A stretch of 64,000 nucleotides of DNA from Heliocidaris erythrogramma (Eukaryota; Echinodermata; Echinoidea; Camarodonta; Echinometridae): NCBI GenBank assembly GCA_025617745.1, contig CM046858.1:47015697-47079696 (forward strand), read 5' to 3'. The notes under the pieces were generated by a model. It saw nothing but the letters and a program-made list of their open reading frames with translations. It was not told where the DNA came from and ran no database searches. A program made the translations under genes and the position numbers. Positions 23,268-33,279 of this stretch are shown here, piece by piece (the stretch's first letter is position 1; every line of letters begins with the position of its first letter).

Positions 23268-24245
23268 CGCAAGACATGTAACATTGTACATGCATGTACG
23301 TGACCCTGTGGTCTCTCCTCTCCTCTCCTCAGCCGCACCTTGTGCAGGTATTTTGAGAGCAATATATTAGTTTAATGCTCAGTTATATAGTGAAACTGTG
23401 ATACTCTGAAACGACACCGCAACACTCGCGTGTCATTTTCGAAAAATAATTTTTCATTGATTGATTTGATTGATTAGATTATATAATTTTCTTTATACAC
23501 GGTATATACACGGTGTCAGCAAGGGAATATCAGTATATGTATAGTGAACGAGATGATATAGTGACATTATACCTGCTGTGACCCTTTTCATATTAGATTA
23601 TACACATCATGTAGTCATAGAAATAAGTATATTGGAAAGAAATAACACATAATATAAACGTTTTGAGATTGTGTGGATACTGATTTGCGATATTATAGAT
23701 CTACACGTAGCGCCATATAATGAAATTAGCAGAGAGATTCTGGTAAACCAATATTCATAACTTTACAAGCATTATTTTCTATCATTGATTAATGGTAATA
23801 GATTTTCCTTCATTAAGAATCATAAATCTCGATAAGGTACAATCATATATGAATTGTCATTGACTTATCCCTGAATTTAATATCATTTCATGATAGCCAT
23901 ATAAGCTTCAAATATATATACGTGAAAATTTTTGGAACAAAATACTCGTATGTCTACATATTTATCTACATTTTTACCGTTTAGATTAATAAAGGATTTT
24001 TGTACATATCTACAATCTATGTATCCACTTAACTGCTATTGGGCTTATTACACATTGATAGCCTGCCCTCTGTGCTACAGCACTTTTTTGGTATTACAGT
24101 ATTTTCACATTTTTTATGTTTTGGAGTTTTATCATAAAAAATTGGTTATTTATTGGTTATGACATTAACAATTGTTCTAGCTATTGTTCAAACCCTGTAT
24201 ATCATAACAGCAGTGCTACTGGCGTAAGGGGGCAAATCAATCGGC
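23268..24245. other. AT-rich spacer
   Basis: No feature recognised. Short TCTCCTCTCC repeat near 23313. Confidence 0.4.
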
Positions 24246-24246
24246 A

Positions 24247-24363
24247 GCATGGGCGCCAATCCTCACAGGAATTCTATTCAAGGGGGGCACACCTGGATGC
24301 AACAATAGGGTGCCCCCCCCCCCCCCCTCTTGAATAGAATTCCTGTGAGGATTGGCGCCCATG
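24247..24363. repeat. Near-perfect palindrome with a C run
   Basis: Arms of about 38 bp, starting CATGGGCGCCAATCCTCACA and continuing to ATTCAAGGGGGG, are exactly complementary. They enclose a short loop with a 15-base C run. It is probably a minimal MITE. Confidence 0.85.
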
Positions 24364-24486
24364 ATCGGCAGTGCTATCATTCTGAAAGTCCAATAGCCTA
24401 AGCACGTACATGTACGTGGCACGCACCGTGAGGTGAGATTGAGAGCACGTACATTTACGTGGCACGCAGTCAAATGGGTATAAAGA

Positions 24487-24903
24487 CCACCACACACCTT
24501 ACGATCGGTTTGCGATCCGATTTCAGAAGAAAATATAATATCATTTGACAAATCATTTAAAAATATTTTTGACTGAGGGTCTGAATAGTCATACAGATAG
24601 TAAAATCGATAATTCGGCCTTTGCCGAGTTTTGTATGTCGGTGGAATGGCCAAATCGGCTCCGGGTCGTAGTGACGTCACAAAACTCGTACAACTGCCTA
24701 CGATATGAAACTAATTTTGTCCTTATTCCCTAGAGAAAGCTGACAGCTCACCAAAACCCTATTTTTAGTATTCATATTACTTTTCAGTCACTTTTCACTT
24801 TTACCTGCATAGCGTACATTTCATTTGTTAAAATGTCAATATTAATGCCATAGCGATTTATTTCAGATATCGGATCGCAGACCGATCGTAAGGTGTGCGG
24901 TAA
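24487..24903. mobile_element. MITE family M3, about 415 bp
   Basis: The left end CACACACCTTACGATCGGTT followed by TGCGATCCGAT is mirrored by ATCGGATCGCA and GACCGATCGTAAGGTGTGCGG at the right. The interior has no gene. The right end lies about 30 bp past the stop codon of the otopetrin-like gene, so it sits in or beside its 3' UTR. Confidence 0.85.
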
Positions 24904-24934
24904 CATTTTCATGTAAGTCTTGCAGTGTGTGGTC

Positions 24935-26845
24935 TCATGTATTCTTTTTAATGTCTTGATATGTTCCATAAGCTACCATAGCTGCGTGAAGACCATAAAG
25001 TGATATGATAGGTTCTACCAACCTACCAATCACTTTACCTACGTGACCATAAAATAGTGTTAGCTCGATCCATGAACTAACGTATACTAGCCCTATTAGC
25101 CAGTTACATGCGTTTGCAAGGACAGTATACATAAGACAAATTAAGACCCATTTCATTTGTGCTGCACTTATAATTTTCCTACGTTGGATTATGAGTAGGA
25201 ACGATGTCATTGTCCAAACAATATAACATTGGAAAAGAGCGTAAACTATAGAAAAATAAGTAAGAGCAATTTTGTCTTCAGTCATACTATCAGGGCGCAT
25301 TAAGATCCCCAAAGCTGCCACCAAACGAAAGATATTGAGCATGAATGTTCCACCAGCGCTCAACAGAAGAATAATATCATGACTCTGTATGAGACCATTT
25401 GAAATAGTAATTGTAGTTTTTAGGGGAATTGTTCTGGAACGACCCGAAAGGAAATGTTGAAAGTGGTAGAGACCAACGAACGGGATGTAAAAGGCCATCC
25501 TAAGGGCCCATTCTATATACGTCTTTGTGCTTTCAGAGTCTAGCCAGTCACTTGACGATATATACATATGTAATGAAAAGTATATCGCACTCAAAATAAT
25601 GGTCAGGATAAGAATAGTACGTAAAGAAGGAAGGTGTTGGCGACTCCTTGTAGCATCTTGTAACAAGTACCGATCTTGGTCCGTCCCTGTTCTCCAGTTT
25701 AGTTTTATATTCATGTAAACGTTTCTCAGAGCATGTAAGATTCTTTCGCGGAGCGGTCTTGTGTTGATTATGTCGAAGTAATCAAACGCTGGGGGAATAC
25801 TTGCTGTTTCCAGGCAACATTGAGGAACCATTGACAACCAAATATTCCATATAATTCCTACTGCAATTATAGCCACCTTAGTATAAACTGCTACCATCAT
25901 TTCATCTTGATTGATAAGAAATTGTCTTAAAGACATGTTCATGTCACATGAATCTTTTAAAGGATCGTAGACATGTCCTATGTCAGCGCTGATAGGATAC
26001 CCTATTTTCAGGGCAGCGACAGTAATAGAGAAAGCGAGGAATATGCTAATACCTATCGAAAACTTCGACTTGGCAATCATCACAGCATCGTAGTAGATAT
26101 TGAAGAAGAACAAACACATGAGAAAAGCAATTATATATGATACATCAAATACGGCTTGAGCGACCAGGGTAAAGCTTGTTGAGACCGATTCCTTAGAGTT
26201 TGCGAGACACAAAAACATGCCGAAGATTTGCAGGGGTGTTTCAATCAGTATTACACTTCCAAAAATAGAGAAAATATATAACAGAGATTTATGAGGTGGC
26301 TGATAGAAAGATAGCCTTCGATCCCCTGTTGTATTGCCCTGTTGGTGATAATTTGCTGCAGTCATGGGTGCATTATCATGGGGTTCAGGTGACATTGCCG
26401 AGGAGTTATCGACGCGCAACATGGGTAACTGCTTAATGGACCTTTTCAAACTCGCAACATTGGTGGGTAATGACCATCGACGGGATAGAGATCGCTGATT
26501 CGAGTTGGCATTGACATTATGAACACTTTCAAGGCCCACCACTTGAGCGCAATGTCGACATTGCATCGGCCAAAATACTTCCTGGCGTCGATGAAAGTTG
26601 GCCTTGTTCTTTATCAACCATCCGCCATATACAGCTAGTATGATGAGAATACTGCTAAGAACAAACCTGATGGCTGCGTACATTAAGTGCCCGTGCTTCC
26701 AGCAGTCATCATCGTGACATGAAGATGGTAAAGATTGCAGGACAGTACAACTCAATCCAGCAGAAGCGAGGAAACAAAGTATGAGCATACTTTTGTAATA
26801 TATATTTGGGATTGTAACAGACTCTCTGTAAATGCTCGTTTCCAT
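24935..26845 (-). CDS. Otopetrin-like proton channel A (intronless)
   Basis: A 636-residue multi-pass membrane protein read as one open exon. Otopetrins are plasma-membrane proton channels with about twelve membrane segments. The C-terminal half shows the family layout: a polar SHDIILLL segment (about residue 480), NIFRLVAALGIL, then WVLICLMYTVLANACNWL, and a last helix with EPIISLYGLHAAMVAY. Early helices cover about residues 17-35 and 55-80, followed by a FWPMQCRHCAQ motif (about 92-102) and a Ser-rich cytoplasmic-type loop (about 105-185). The start ATG gives a hydrophilic N terminus before helix 1. A paralogue lies at 40296-42284. The assignment rests on pattern recognition. Absence of introns suggests a retrogene origin or a naturally intronless lineage. 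Confidence 0.72.
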   Translation of the reverse strand: METSIYRESVTIPNIYYKSMLILCFLASAGLSCTVLQSLPSSCHDDDCWKHGHLMYAAIRFVLSSILIILAVYGGWLIKNKANFHRRQEVFWPMQCRHCAQVVGLESVHNVNANSNQRSLSRRWSLPTNVASLKRSIKQLPMLRVDNSSAMSPEPHDNAPMTAANYHQQGNTTGDRRLSFYQPPHKSLLYIFSIFGSVILIETPLQIFGMFLCLANSKESVSTSFTLVAQAVFDVSYIIAFLMCLFFFNIYYDAVMIAKSKFSIGISIFLAFSITVAALKIGYPISADIGHVYDPLKDSCDMNMSLRQFLINQDEMMVAVYTKVAIIAVGIIWNIWLSMVPQCCLETASIPPAFDYFDIINTRPLRERILHALRNVYMNIKLNWRTGTDQDRYLLQDATRSRQHLPSLRTILILTIILSAIYFSLHMYISSSDWLDSESTKTYIEWALRMAFYIPFVGLYHFQHFLSGRSRTIPLKTTITISNGLIQSHDIILLLSAGGTFMLNIFRLVAALGILMRPDSMTEDKIALTYFSIVYALFQCYIVWTMTSFLLIIQRRKIISAAQMKWVLICLMYTVLANACNWLIGLVYVSSWIELTLFYGHVGKVIGRLVEPIISLYGLHAAMVAYGTYQDIKKNT

Positions 26846-27003
26846 TCTTGAGCTGCAATAATACCTTGAAGATAAGAACTTTTTTTTGTAGGAGAGGTGT
26901 TACACGTTCTTTCAACTCCAGGTGGTAGAGCTATATGCAACTTCCGTGTTGTAAATGCGTTAAATTTCTTGCAAACCACGGTTGAAACTAACAGTATCAT
27001 ATC
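26846..27003. other. Upstream flank of otopetrin-like gene A
   Basis: The short interval 5' of the gene holds no clear promoter motif. It includes the first copy of GAAACTAACAGTATCATAT, which recurs near 27450. Confidence 0.35.
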
Positions 27004-27016
27004 CATAGGATCATTA

Positions 27017-27317
27017 GCAGATCCAGGGGCACTTCTGGCCCGTGCCCCCCCCCCCCCACCCTTTTGGAAGAAAATTATGCATTTTTACATAAAGGATCCG
27101 TCCTTTTGTCGATTGTGCCCCTCCCCCTTTTTAAAATGAAAACCTTTTTTTTTTTTCCTTGTCAGAGAATTATGGAGGGAACCCCCCCCCCCCCCCCCCT
27201 ACTGAGCGACTTTTCGAGAAGCTGGCAAGACCCCCAAAATACGGGTCTACCTTTTCCAAAAGTTGACATACCTGCATTTGTGTGCCCCCCGTATACTAAA
27301 TCCTGGATTCGCCCCTG
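27017..27317. mobile_element. 'GGGGCGGATCCAGG' family element, copy 3, with 13-bp target duplication
   Basis: Starts CAGATCCAGGGGC-like and ends TCCTGGATTCGCCCCTG, with C runs at about 27045-27058 and 27183-27199. It is flanked by CATAGGATCATTA on both sides (27004-27016 and 27318-27330). The related undisturbed site near 27472 reads GCTGGATCATTACGG. Confidence 0.75.
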
Positions 27318-27582
27318 CATAGGATCATTATGGATCTGTAAATAATTGGTCTATGACACCCGTACATGTTCATGTACTTGTTCAGCTATTGCCTCGATAT
27401 TCTGATACTGATGACCACTTAAACTGTCTCCAGGCATTCCAGGCACGTTTGAAACTAACAGTATCATATCTGCTGGATCATTACGGATCTGTAAATAATT
27501 GGTCTATGACACCCGTACATATATTTGTTCAGCTAAACTGTCTCGATATTGTAATATTGATGACCACTTGATCAAGTTTTCC
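27318..27582 (+). repeat. 153-bp direct duplication
   Basis: GGATCTGTAAATAATTGGTC followed by TATGACACCCGTACAT occurs at about 27332 and 27485, and GATATT...TGATGACCACTT follows each. GAAACTAACAGTATCATATC at 26985 and 27450 extends the duplication across the inserted element. Confidence 0.8.
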
Positions 27583-28761
27583 AGGCATTACTTTTAAAAG
27601 TAATTATATTGAAGCATTCTTCACTTTTGAAAGTCTTGATAAATGAATTGCCTATATCAACTTTCAAAGAGAAGAAGAGAATAACTTGATGAATAATTAT
27701 TAATGTTCTCTCACTTGGTAACTAATGATCTAAATAATTATAATAGGAGTATATTTATGATATAGTGTGTTCAACTTTATCCGTGGCTAATGAAATTCAG
27801 TGAAATGTCACAGTGTTTAATTTCCGTCATATATCAATTTGTCTGTTTAGATTGTTGCAGTTCAGGTATGCACTGAGGAAAATAATGTCAATGAAAAGGA
27901 AAATGAATTAGCGTAATTTATAAGAACAGAACAACATTGTTTAAATTATACCCCTCTTTTTTCGGGGGAGGGAGGTGGGGGATAACACAATATGTTATCA
28001 ACCTGTCATGAAGAAAACTGTTTCGATATATAGTTACATTGTCCGCTGAAAGCTCATTATTTTTGATTTACTTAAATAATTCTCTATACCTCAGACTATG
28101 TAGGCCTATGTCATAAATTTCATGCACACAAACAATTCAGCATTTATATTTAGGCCTTACTTTTAAAAGTAATTATATTTAAGCATTCTGTTAATGATTA
28201 TGAAAACTTTTGAAAGTCTTGATAAATTAATTGCCTGTAACAACTTTCAAAGAGAAGGATAGAATAATTTTTTGAATAATTTATCATTATTAATGTTCTC
28301 TCACTTGGTAACTAATGATCTTAATAATTATAATAGGAGCATATTTATTATACTTTATGTTCTACTTTATCCGTGGCTCTATTTAAGTGCTAATGAAACT
28401 AAGTAGAAATGTCACAGTGTCTAAGTTTACGTCATATATCAATTTATCTGTTTAGATTACCTATTGATTTCATTTTGCAGTGCAGGGTTGCACTGAGGAA
28501 ATGTCAATGAAAATGACAATGAATTAGCGTAATTTATATGAACAGAACAAAATATGTTCAACATTTTTCGGGGGAGGGAGGGAGGGGGGTAGCACAAGAT
28601 GTTGTCATGAAGAAAATTGTTTTGATATAGTTACATTGTCCTCTGAAAGCTAATTATTGGCGATTTACTTAAAGAATTCTCTATCATGCACACACGGTGA
28701 CATCTCATGCTATGTAGGCCAGAAATTTTATGCACACAAATATTTCAGCGTTTGTATTTCT
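27583..28761 (+). repeat. 570-bp tandem duplication (two units)
   Basis: Unit 1 (27583-28152) and unit 2 (28153-28761) lie head to tail. Shared landmarks are TTACTTTTAAAAGTAATTAT at each start, TTCTCTCACTTGGTAACTAA, TGAATTAGCGTAATTTAT, TTTTTCGGGGGAGGGAG and TGCACACAAA near each end. The units differ by several indels, so it is not a very recent duplication. No coding sequence. Confidence 0.85.
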
Positions 28762-29477
28762 TTCTAATCATTACTTTATTATATTTTTTCTCAATACAAA
28801 ACACTCTCCCCATAAATGTTGAATATATACTCACATAATTACTTTGCCATTCAGAGTAGACATTATGAATTACGGTTAATGCTTTTGATAAACGGAAATT
28901 TAATATACTTTGTACGTGCTTTTGTGTTGCATTCTATTTCATTTCTCAGTGTAACCTTTAGCCATGGAAAATCATTAGAAGATGACATTTTACAGAAACT
29001 GATATTTCTGTTGTAAGAATGAAATAAAATACCATAGTAGGAAATCACAATTGCTGCAATATCATTCATTCAAGGAAGTACAAGGAAAATAATCTTCTCT
29101 GTTTTGCTAGTGTAATATCGTACTCCTATAATAGGAGCTTTGTTTGATTTTTTCCAAGGTTTTATATATGTATATGTACTCTTTTCCCTTTCACTGCCTT
29201 TCCCTCCTTTTCCTTTTTTGTGCCTCATCTGTGCTTTAAAAAAAATAATCACCGTATCTACTAATTTTCATCCCTGCGTATTTTATAAGTTATAATTATT
29301 GTTGGCTCTCATTCCCTTCACGCTCCAAAATTATGGCCCGTATTCTTAAAAGGCGCCTAGCTTAACTTGAGCCCCCGCCTGCGCGTAATCCTTTTACACC
29401 GCAGCTCGGTCCTTTTCGCCAAAAGTTGAGAAATAACGGCTGCACCGCAAGACTAGCTGCTATGTAGGCATATATTT

Positions 29478-29632
29478 GTTTCGCATAAAACAAGCTGCCC
29501 TAGAAGTGATAAATTTGAAATGGAATAATTATTTGCACATATACACAGATGGATCAAGATTACCGGACAAAGACCATGCTTCCGCTGCTTTCTATGTTCC
29601 ATGTTACGATGTTTCTCAATATAAGAGCCCGG
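29478..29632 (+). pseudogene. RNase H (N-terminal half) of a non-LTR retrotransposon, unit 1
   Basis: The frame reads ALEVINLKWNNYLHIYTDGS and then RLPDKDHASAAFYVP. The YTDGS motif with its catalytic Asp and the following AAFYV strand match the start of the RNase H domain of LINE polyproteins. The frame is cut off by the G run at about 29631. The same fragment recurs in the other units (about 30648-30802 and 31862-31986). The C-terminal half survives once, at 38790-39010. Confidence 0.7.
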
Positions 29633-29817
29633 GGGGGGGGGGGGGGGGGAGTGGCACTCGACCCAAAAAGTGGTGGGTATGTGCCGCTGGTAAGACAAAA
29701 AAAGCGGGCTTCGGAACGAGCGTATCATGAAAAGGATGGTCTTCGGAACTACTAACATTTTTGAAAACGGGGCTCTTTGGAACTGGATTACAATATAAAT
29801 ATGATGCTACGGAACTG

Positions 29818-29907
29818 GGCATCGTTTCTCCTTACCGTCATAAGTACAAGTTTCAATAGGATGTCGGCGAACTTGTACTTATGACAGTTTGATGAAACGC
29901 TACCCTG
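29818..29907. mobile_element. Small palindromic MITE in the tandem unit
   Basis: GGGCATCGTTTC and CGTCATAAGTACAAGTTT pair with AACTTGTACTTATGAC and GATGAAACGCTACCC. It is repeated in units 2 and 3. The DIRS element B is inserted inside its right arm in unit 3. Confidence 0.75.
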
Positions 29908-32235
29908 GTTCCCACACACACGCTCCCATTCGCTAAATACGCTGTGTGTCATGGCAAGTCTATGGTGTCTTAGAAAACGAGCCGGGGTGAGGCGGGCCAG
30001 AACGGCGGGAACGACGGGATAAAAAAGAGCGGTGGTTTTCCATGGAACAGTTTTCTCTCTTCTTTTTCTCAACAAGAAAAAAAATGGCATGCTTTAGAAC
30101 GGAAATTTCTCAGTGTAACCTTTAGCCATGGAAAAAAAAATCATTTAAAGATGACATTTTACAGAAACTGATATTTCTGTTGTAAGAATGAAATAAAATA
30201 CCATAGTAGGAAATCACAATTGCTGCAATATCATTCATTCAAGGAAGTACAAGGAAAATAATCTTCTCTGTTTTGCTAGTGTAATATCGTACTCCTATAA
30301 TAGGAGCTTTGTTTGATTTTTTCCAAGGTTTTATATATGTATATGTACTCTTTTCCCTTTCACTGCCTTTCCCTCCTTTTCCTTTTTTGTGCCTCATCTG
30401 TGCTTTAAAAAAAATAATCACCGTATCTACTAATTTTCATCCCTGCGTATTTTATAAGTTATAATTATTGTTGGCTCTCATTCCCTTCACGCTCCAAAAT
30501 TATGGCCCGTATTCTTAAAAGGCGCCTAGCTTAACTTGAGCCCCCGCCTGCGCGTAATCCTTTTACACCGCAGCTCGGTCCTTTTCGCCAAAAGTTGAGA
30601 AATAACGGCTGCACCGCAAGACTAGCTGCTATGTAGGCATATATTTGTTTCGCATAAAACAAGCTGCCCTAGAAGTGATAAATTTGAAATGGAATAATTA
30701 TTTGCACATATACACAGATGGATCAAGATTACCGGACAAAGACCATGCTTCCGCTGCTTTCTATGTTCCATGTTACGATGTTTCTCAATATAAGAGCCCG
30801 GGGGGGGGGGGGGGGGGTGGAGTGGCACTCAACCCAAAAAGTGGTGGGTATGTGCCGCTGGTAAGACAAAAAAAGCGGGCTTCGGAACGAGCGTATCATG
30901 AAAAGGATGGTCTTCGGAACTACTAACATTTTTGAAAACGGGGCTCTTTGGAACTGGATTACAATATAAATATGATGCTACGGAACTGGGCATCGTTTCT
31001 CCTTACCGTCATAAGTACAAGTTTCAATAGGATGTCGGCGAACTTGTACTTATGACAGTTTGATGAAACGCTACCCTGGTTCCCACACACACGCTCCCAT
31101 TCGCTAAATACGCTGTGTGTCATGGCAAGTCTATGGTGTCTTAGAAAACGAGCCGGGGTGAGGCGGGACAGAACGGCGGGAACGACGGGATAAAAAAGAG
31201 CGGTGGTTTTCCATGGAACAGTTTTCTCTCTTCTTTTTCTCAACAAGAAAAAAAATGGCATGCTTTAGAACGGAAATTTCTCAGTGTAACCTTTAGCCAT
31301 GGAAAAAAAAATCATTTAAAGATGACATTTTACAGAAACTTATATTTTTGTTGTAAGAAGGAAATAAAATACCATAGTAGGAAATCACAATTGCTGCAAT
31401 ATCATTCATTCAAGGAAGTACAAGGAAAATAATCTTCTCTGTTTTGCTAGTGTAATATCATACTCCTATAATAGGAGCTTTGTTTGATTTTTTCCAAGGC
31501 TTTACATATTTATATGTACTCTTTCCCCTTTCACTGCCTTTCCCTCCTTTCTCTTTTTTTTTTTTTTTTTTTTGCCTTATCTGTGCTTTAAAAAAAAAAA
31601 AAAAATAATGACCGTATCTATTAATTTTCATCCCTGTTAATTTTATAAGTTATAATTGTTGGCTCTCATTCCCTTCACGCTCCAAAATCATGGCCCGTAG
31701 TCTTAAAAGGCGCCTAGCTTAACTTGAGCCCCCGCCTGCGTGTAATCCTTTTACACCGCAGCTCGGTCCTTTTCGCCAAAAGTTGAGAAATAGCGGCTGC
31801 ACCGCAAGACTAGCTGCTATGTAGGCATATATTTGTTTCGCATAAAACAAGCTGCCTAGAAGTGATAAATTTGAAATGGAATAATTATTTGCACATATAC
31901 ACAGATGGATCAAGATTACCGGACAAAGACCATGCTTCCGCTGCTTTCTATGTTCCATGTTACGATGTTTCTCAATATAAGAGCCCGGGGGGGGGGGGGG
32001 GGGGGGGGGGTGGCACTCGACCCAAAAAGTGGTGGGTATGTGCCGCCTGGTAAGACAAAAAAGCGGGCTTCGGAACGAGCGTATCATGAAAAGGATGGTC
32101 TTCGGAACTACTAACTTTTTTGAAAACGGGGCTGTTTGGAACTGGATTACAATATAAATATGATGCTACGGAACTGGGCATCGTTTCTCCTTACCGTCAT
32201 AAGTACAAGTTTCAATAGGATGTCGGCGAACTTGT

Positions 32236-32404
32236 ATTTACTGCAATAAATCATATATACCTACCTATTATGCCTGTAGTCTTGACTACGGGACCCCTTC
32301 GAGAATTATCACACATGTGTCACAAAATTGTGCGCACCCCCGTAATCCTATTGTCTCCTTTGCCACTCACGCGCGTCAGTACGCTACGGCCATCTTCCTC
32401 TTTC
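32236..32404 (+). repeat. Left inverted terminal repeat of DIRS copy B
   Basis: Begins ATTTACTGCAATAAATCATA. It matches the reverse complement of the right repeat from TACCTACCTAT inward to CATCTTCCTCTT, with only a few differences. Confidence 0.92.
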
Positions 32405-32823
32405 TTGCTCGCCCCCGACGAGTTAGGACGTATAGTCACAGCGCTCCTGAAATCAGGTCGTATAGTATCTTTTTGGTGCGCTTTTTCACATAGTTAAAGC
32501 ACTTTTAGGTACCTATATTCGTTATAGATTATAGTACTTTGTGTTTTATTAGTCACTCTTGCCGATTGCAAGGGATTTTTTGACTCCCTTTCTTGGCATT
32601 TATTTTTCTCTTTCACGGTCAGCCCCACGTAGATATTTCCGTGTTTGCGGGTGTTTCCGTTTGTCACCGAGCCTTCGGGTTCGGTGTTTGTTCTTACGGT
32701 TTAGGCTGTGAAAATTTCTTTAGTGCGTATCTCCCAAATAAACTTTAGTTTTATTTACTGCATTCAGTTGAAGTATTTCTTAATTTGAAAAGTATACTTT
32801 ATTGTCTGTTTTATTGCAGTGGT
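32405..32823 (+). promoter_or_regulatory. DIRS copy B 5' untranslated leader
   Basis: About 420 bp between the left repeat and the first plausible gag ATG. No TATA box or other element could be assigned with confidence; the leader and left repeat are the likely place of the element's promoter (inference). Confidence 0.35.
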
Positions 32824-33183
32824 ATGAATTCGGAAGAAGAAGCAGCTGGGTCAAGGAGACCTGCTTCTTCCGAAGAGTTGTCTAGCAAGACGACTCGGCC
32901 TTCCAGAACTCCCCCGAGTACAGCGGTACGCGGGGGAGGGAGGAGGGCTAAAGGTAAGTTGCCTAGTGGTGTTCCCTTGCAGAGTTTGCCAGTTTCGGAG
33001 CTTGCGGCTTCGGGACGGGTGGCGTTAACTGAATCGGGATTGTCAACTCCGAAGCCTGTGGTTTCGGGGTGGGTGGCGTCAGATTCTAGTGGTTTGGATA
33101 TCTCGAATCCAATCCCCCGGTCGCTGAGACCAGAGGGGGGGGGGGGCTGTTGTTTCCCGTACGGTAGCGTTCACTCGCTCTGA
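32824..33183 (+). CDS. DIRS copy B gag-like ORF1, N-terminal segment (frame-broken)
   Basis: Reads MNSEEEAAGSRRPASSEELS onward, a Ser/Pro-rich, low-complexity protein start, and ends at a TGA (33181-33183). The frame passes through a run of ten G at about 33137-33146. After this run, the +1 frame stays open and Pro/Thr/Gly-rich as far as about 33283, where the main ORF1 frame resumes. This suggests two compensating indels at G runs. The function is structural by position only. Confidence 0.6.
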   Translation: MNSEEEAAGSRRPASSEELSSKTTRPSRTPPSTAVRGGGRRAKGKLPSGVPLQSLPVSELAASGRVALTESGLSTPKPVVSGWVASDSSGLDISNPIPRSLRPEGGGGCCFPYGSVHSL

Positions 33184-33279
33184 TCCGTTAGGGGAGACGC
33201 GCCCCACTACTGCAGGGCAACCCACGGGCTTAGTCCATGTTGGTCTGGGTTCTCAAACCCTAGCCCCGGCAAACGCCAT

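Larger units (their letters stand above)
28940..32235 (+). repeat. 1.17-kb tandem repeat array (units 1, 2 and most of 3)
   Basis: Units begin at CAGTGTAACCTTTAGCCATG (28947, 30111, 31282), giving periods of 1164 and 1171 bp with very high identity between units 1 and 2. Each unit contains an ATTCTTAAAAGGCGCC block, an RNase H fragment (see separate entry), a long G run, and an 88-bp palindrome around AACTTGTACTTATGAC. Unit 3 is interrupted by the DIRS element at 32236 and resumes at 38422. Unit 3 is somewhat more diverged, with T and A runs near 31553 and 31590. Confidence 0.92.

Noticed and set aside
29453..32181. Minus-strand frames repeated in each 1.17-kb unit, including Pro-rich stretches
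   Set aside because: The Pro/Gly runs come from G/C homopolymers and the frames are antisense to the RNase H remnant.
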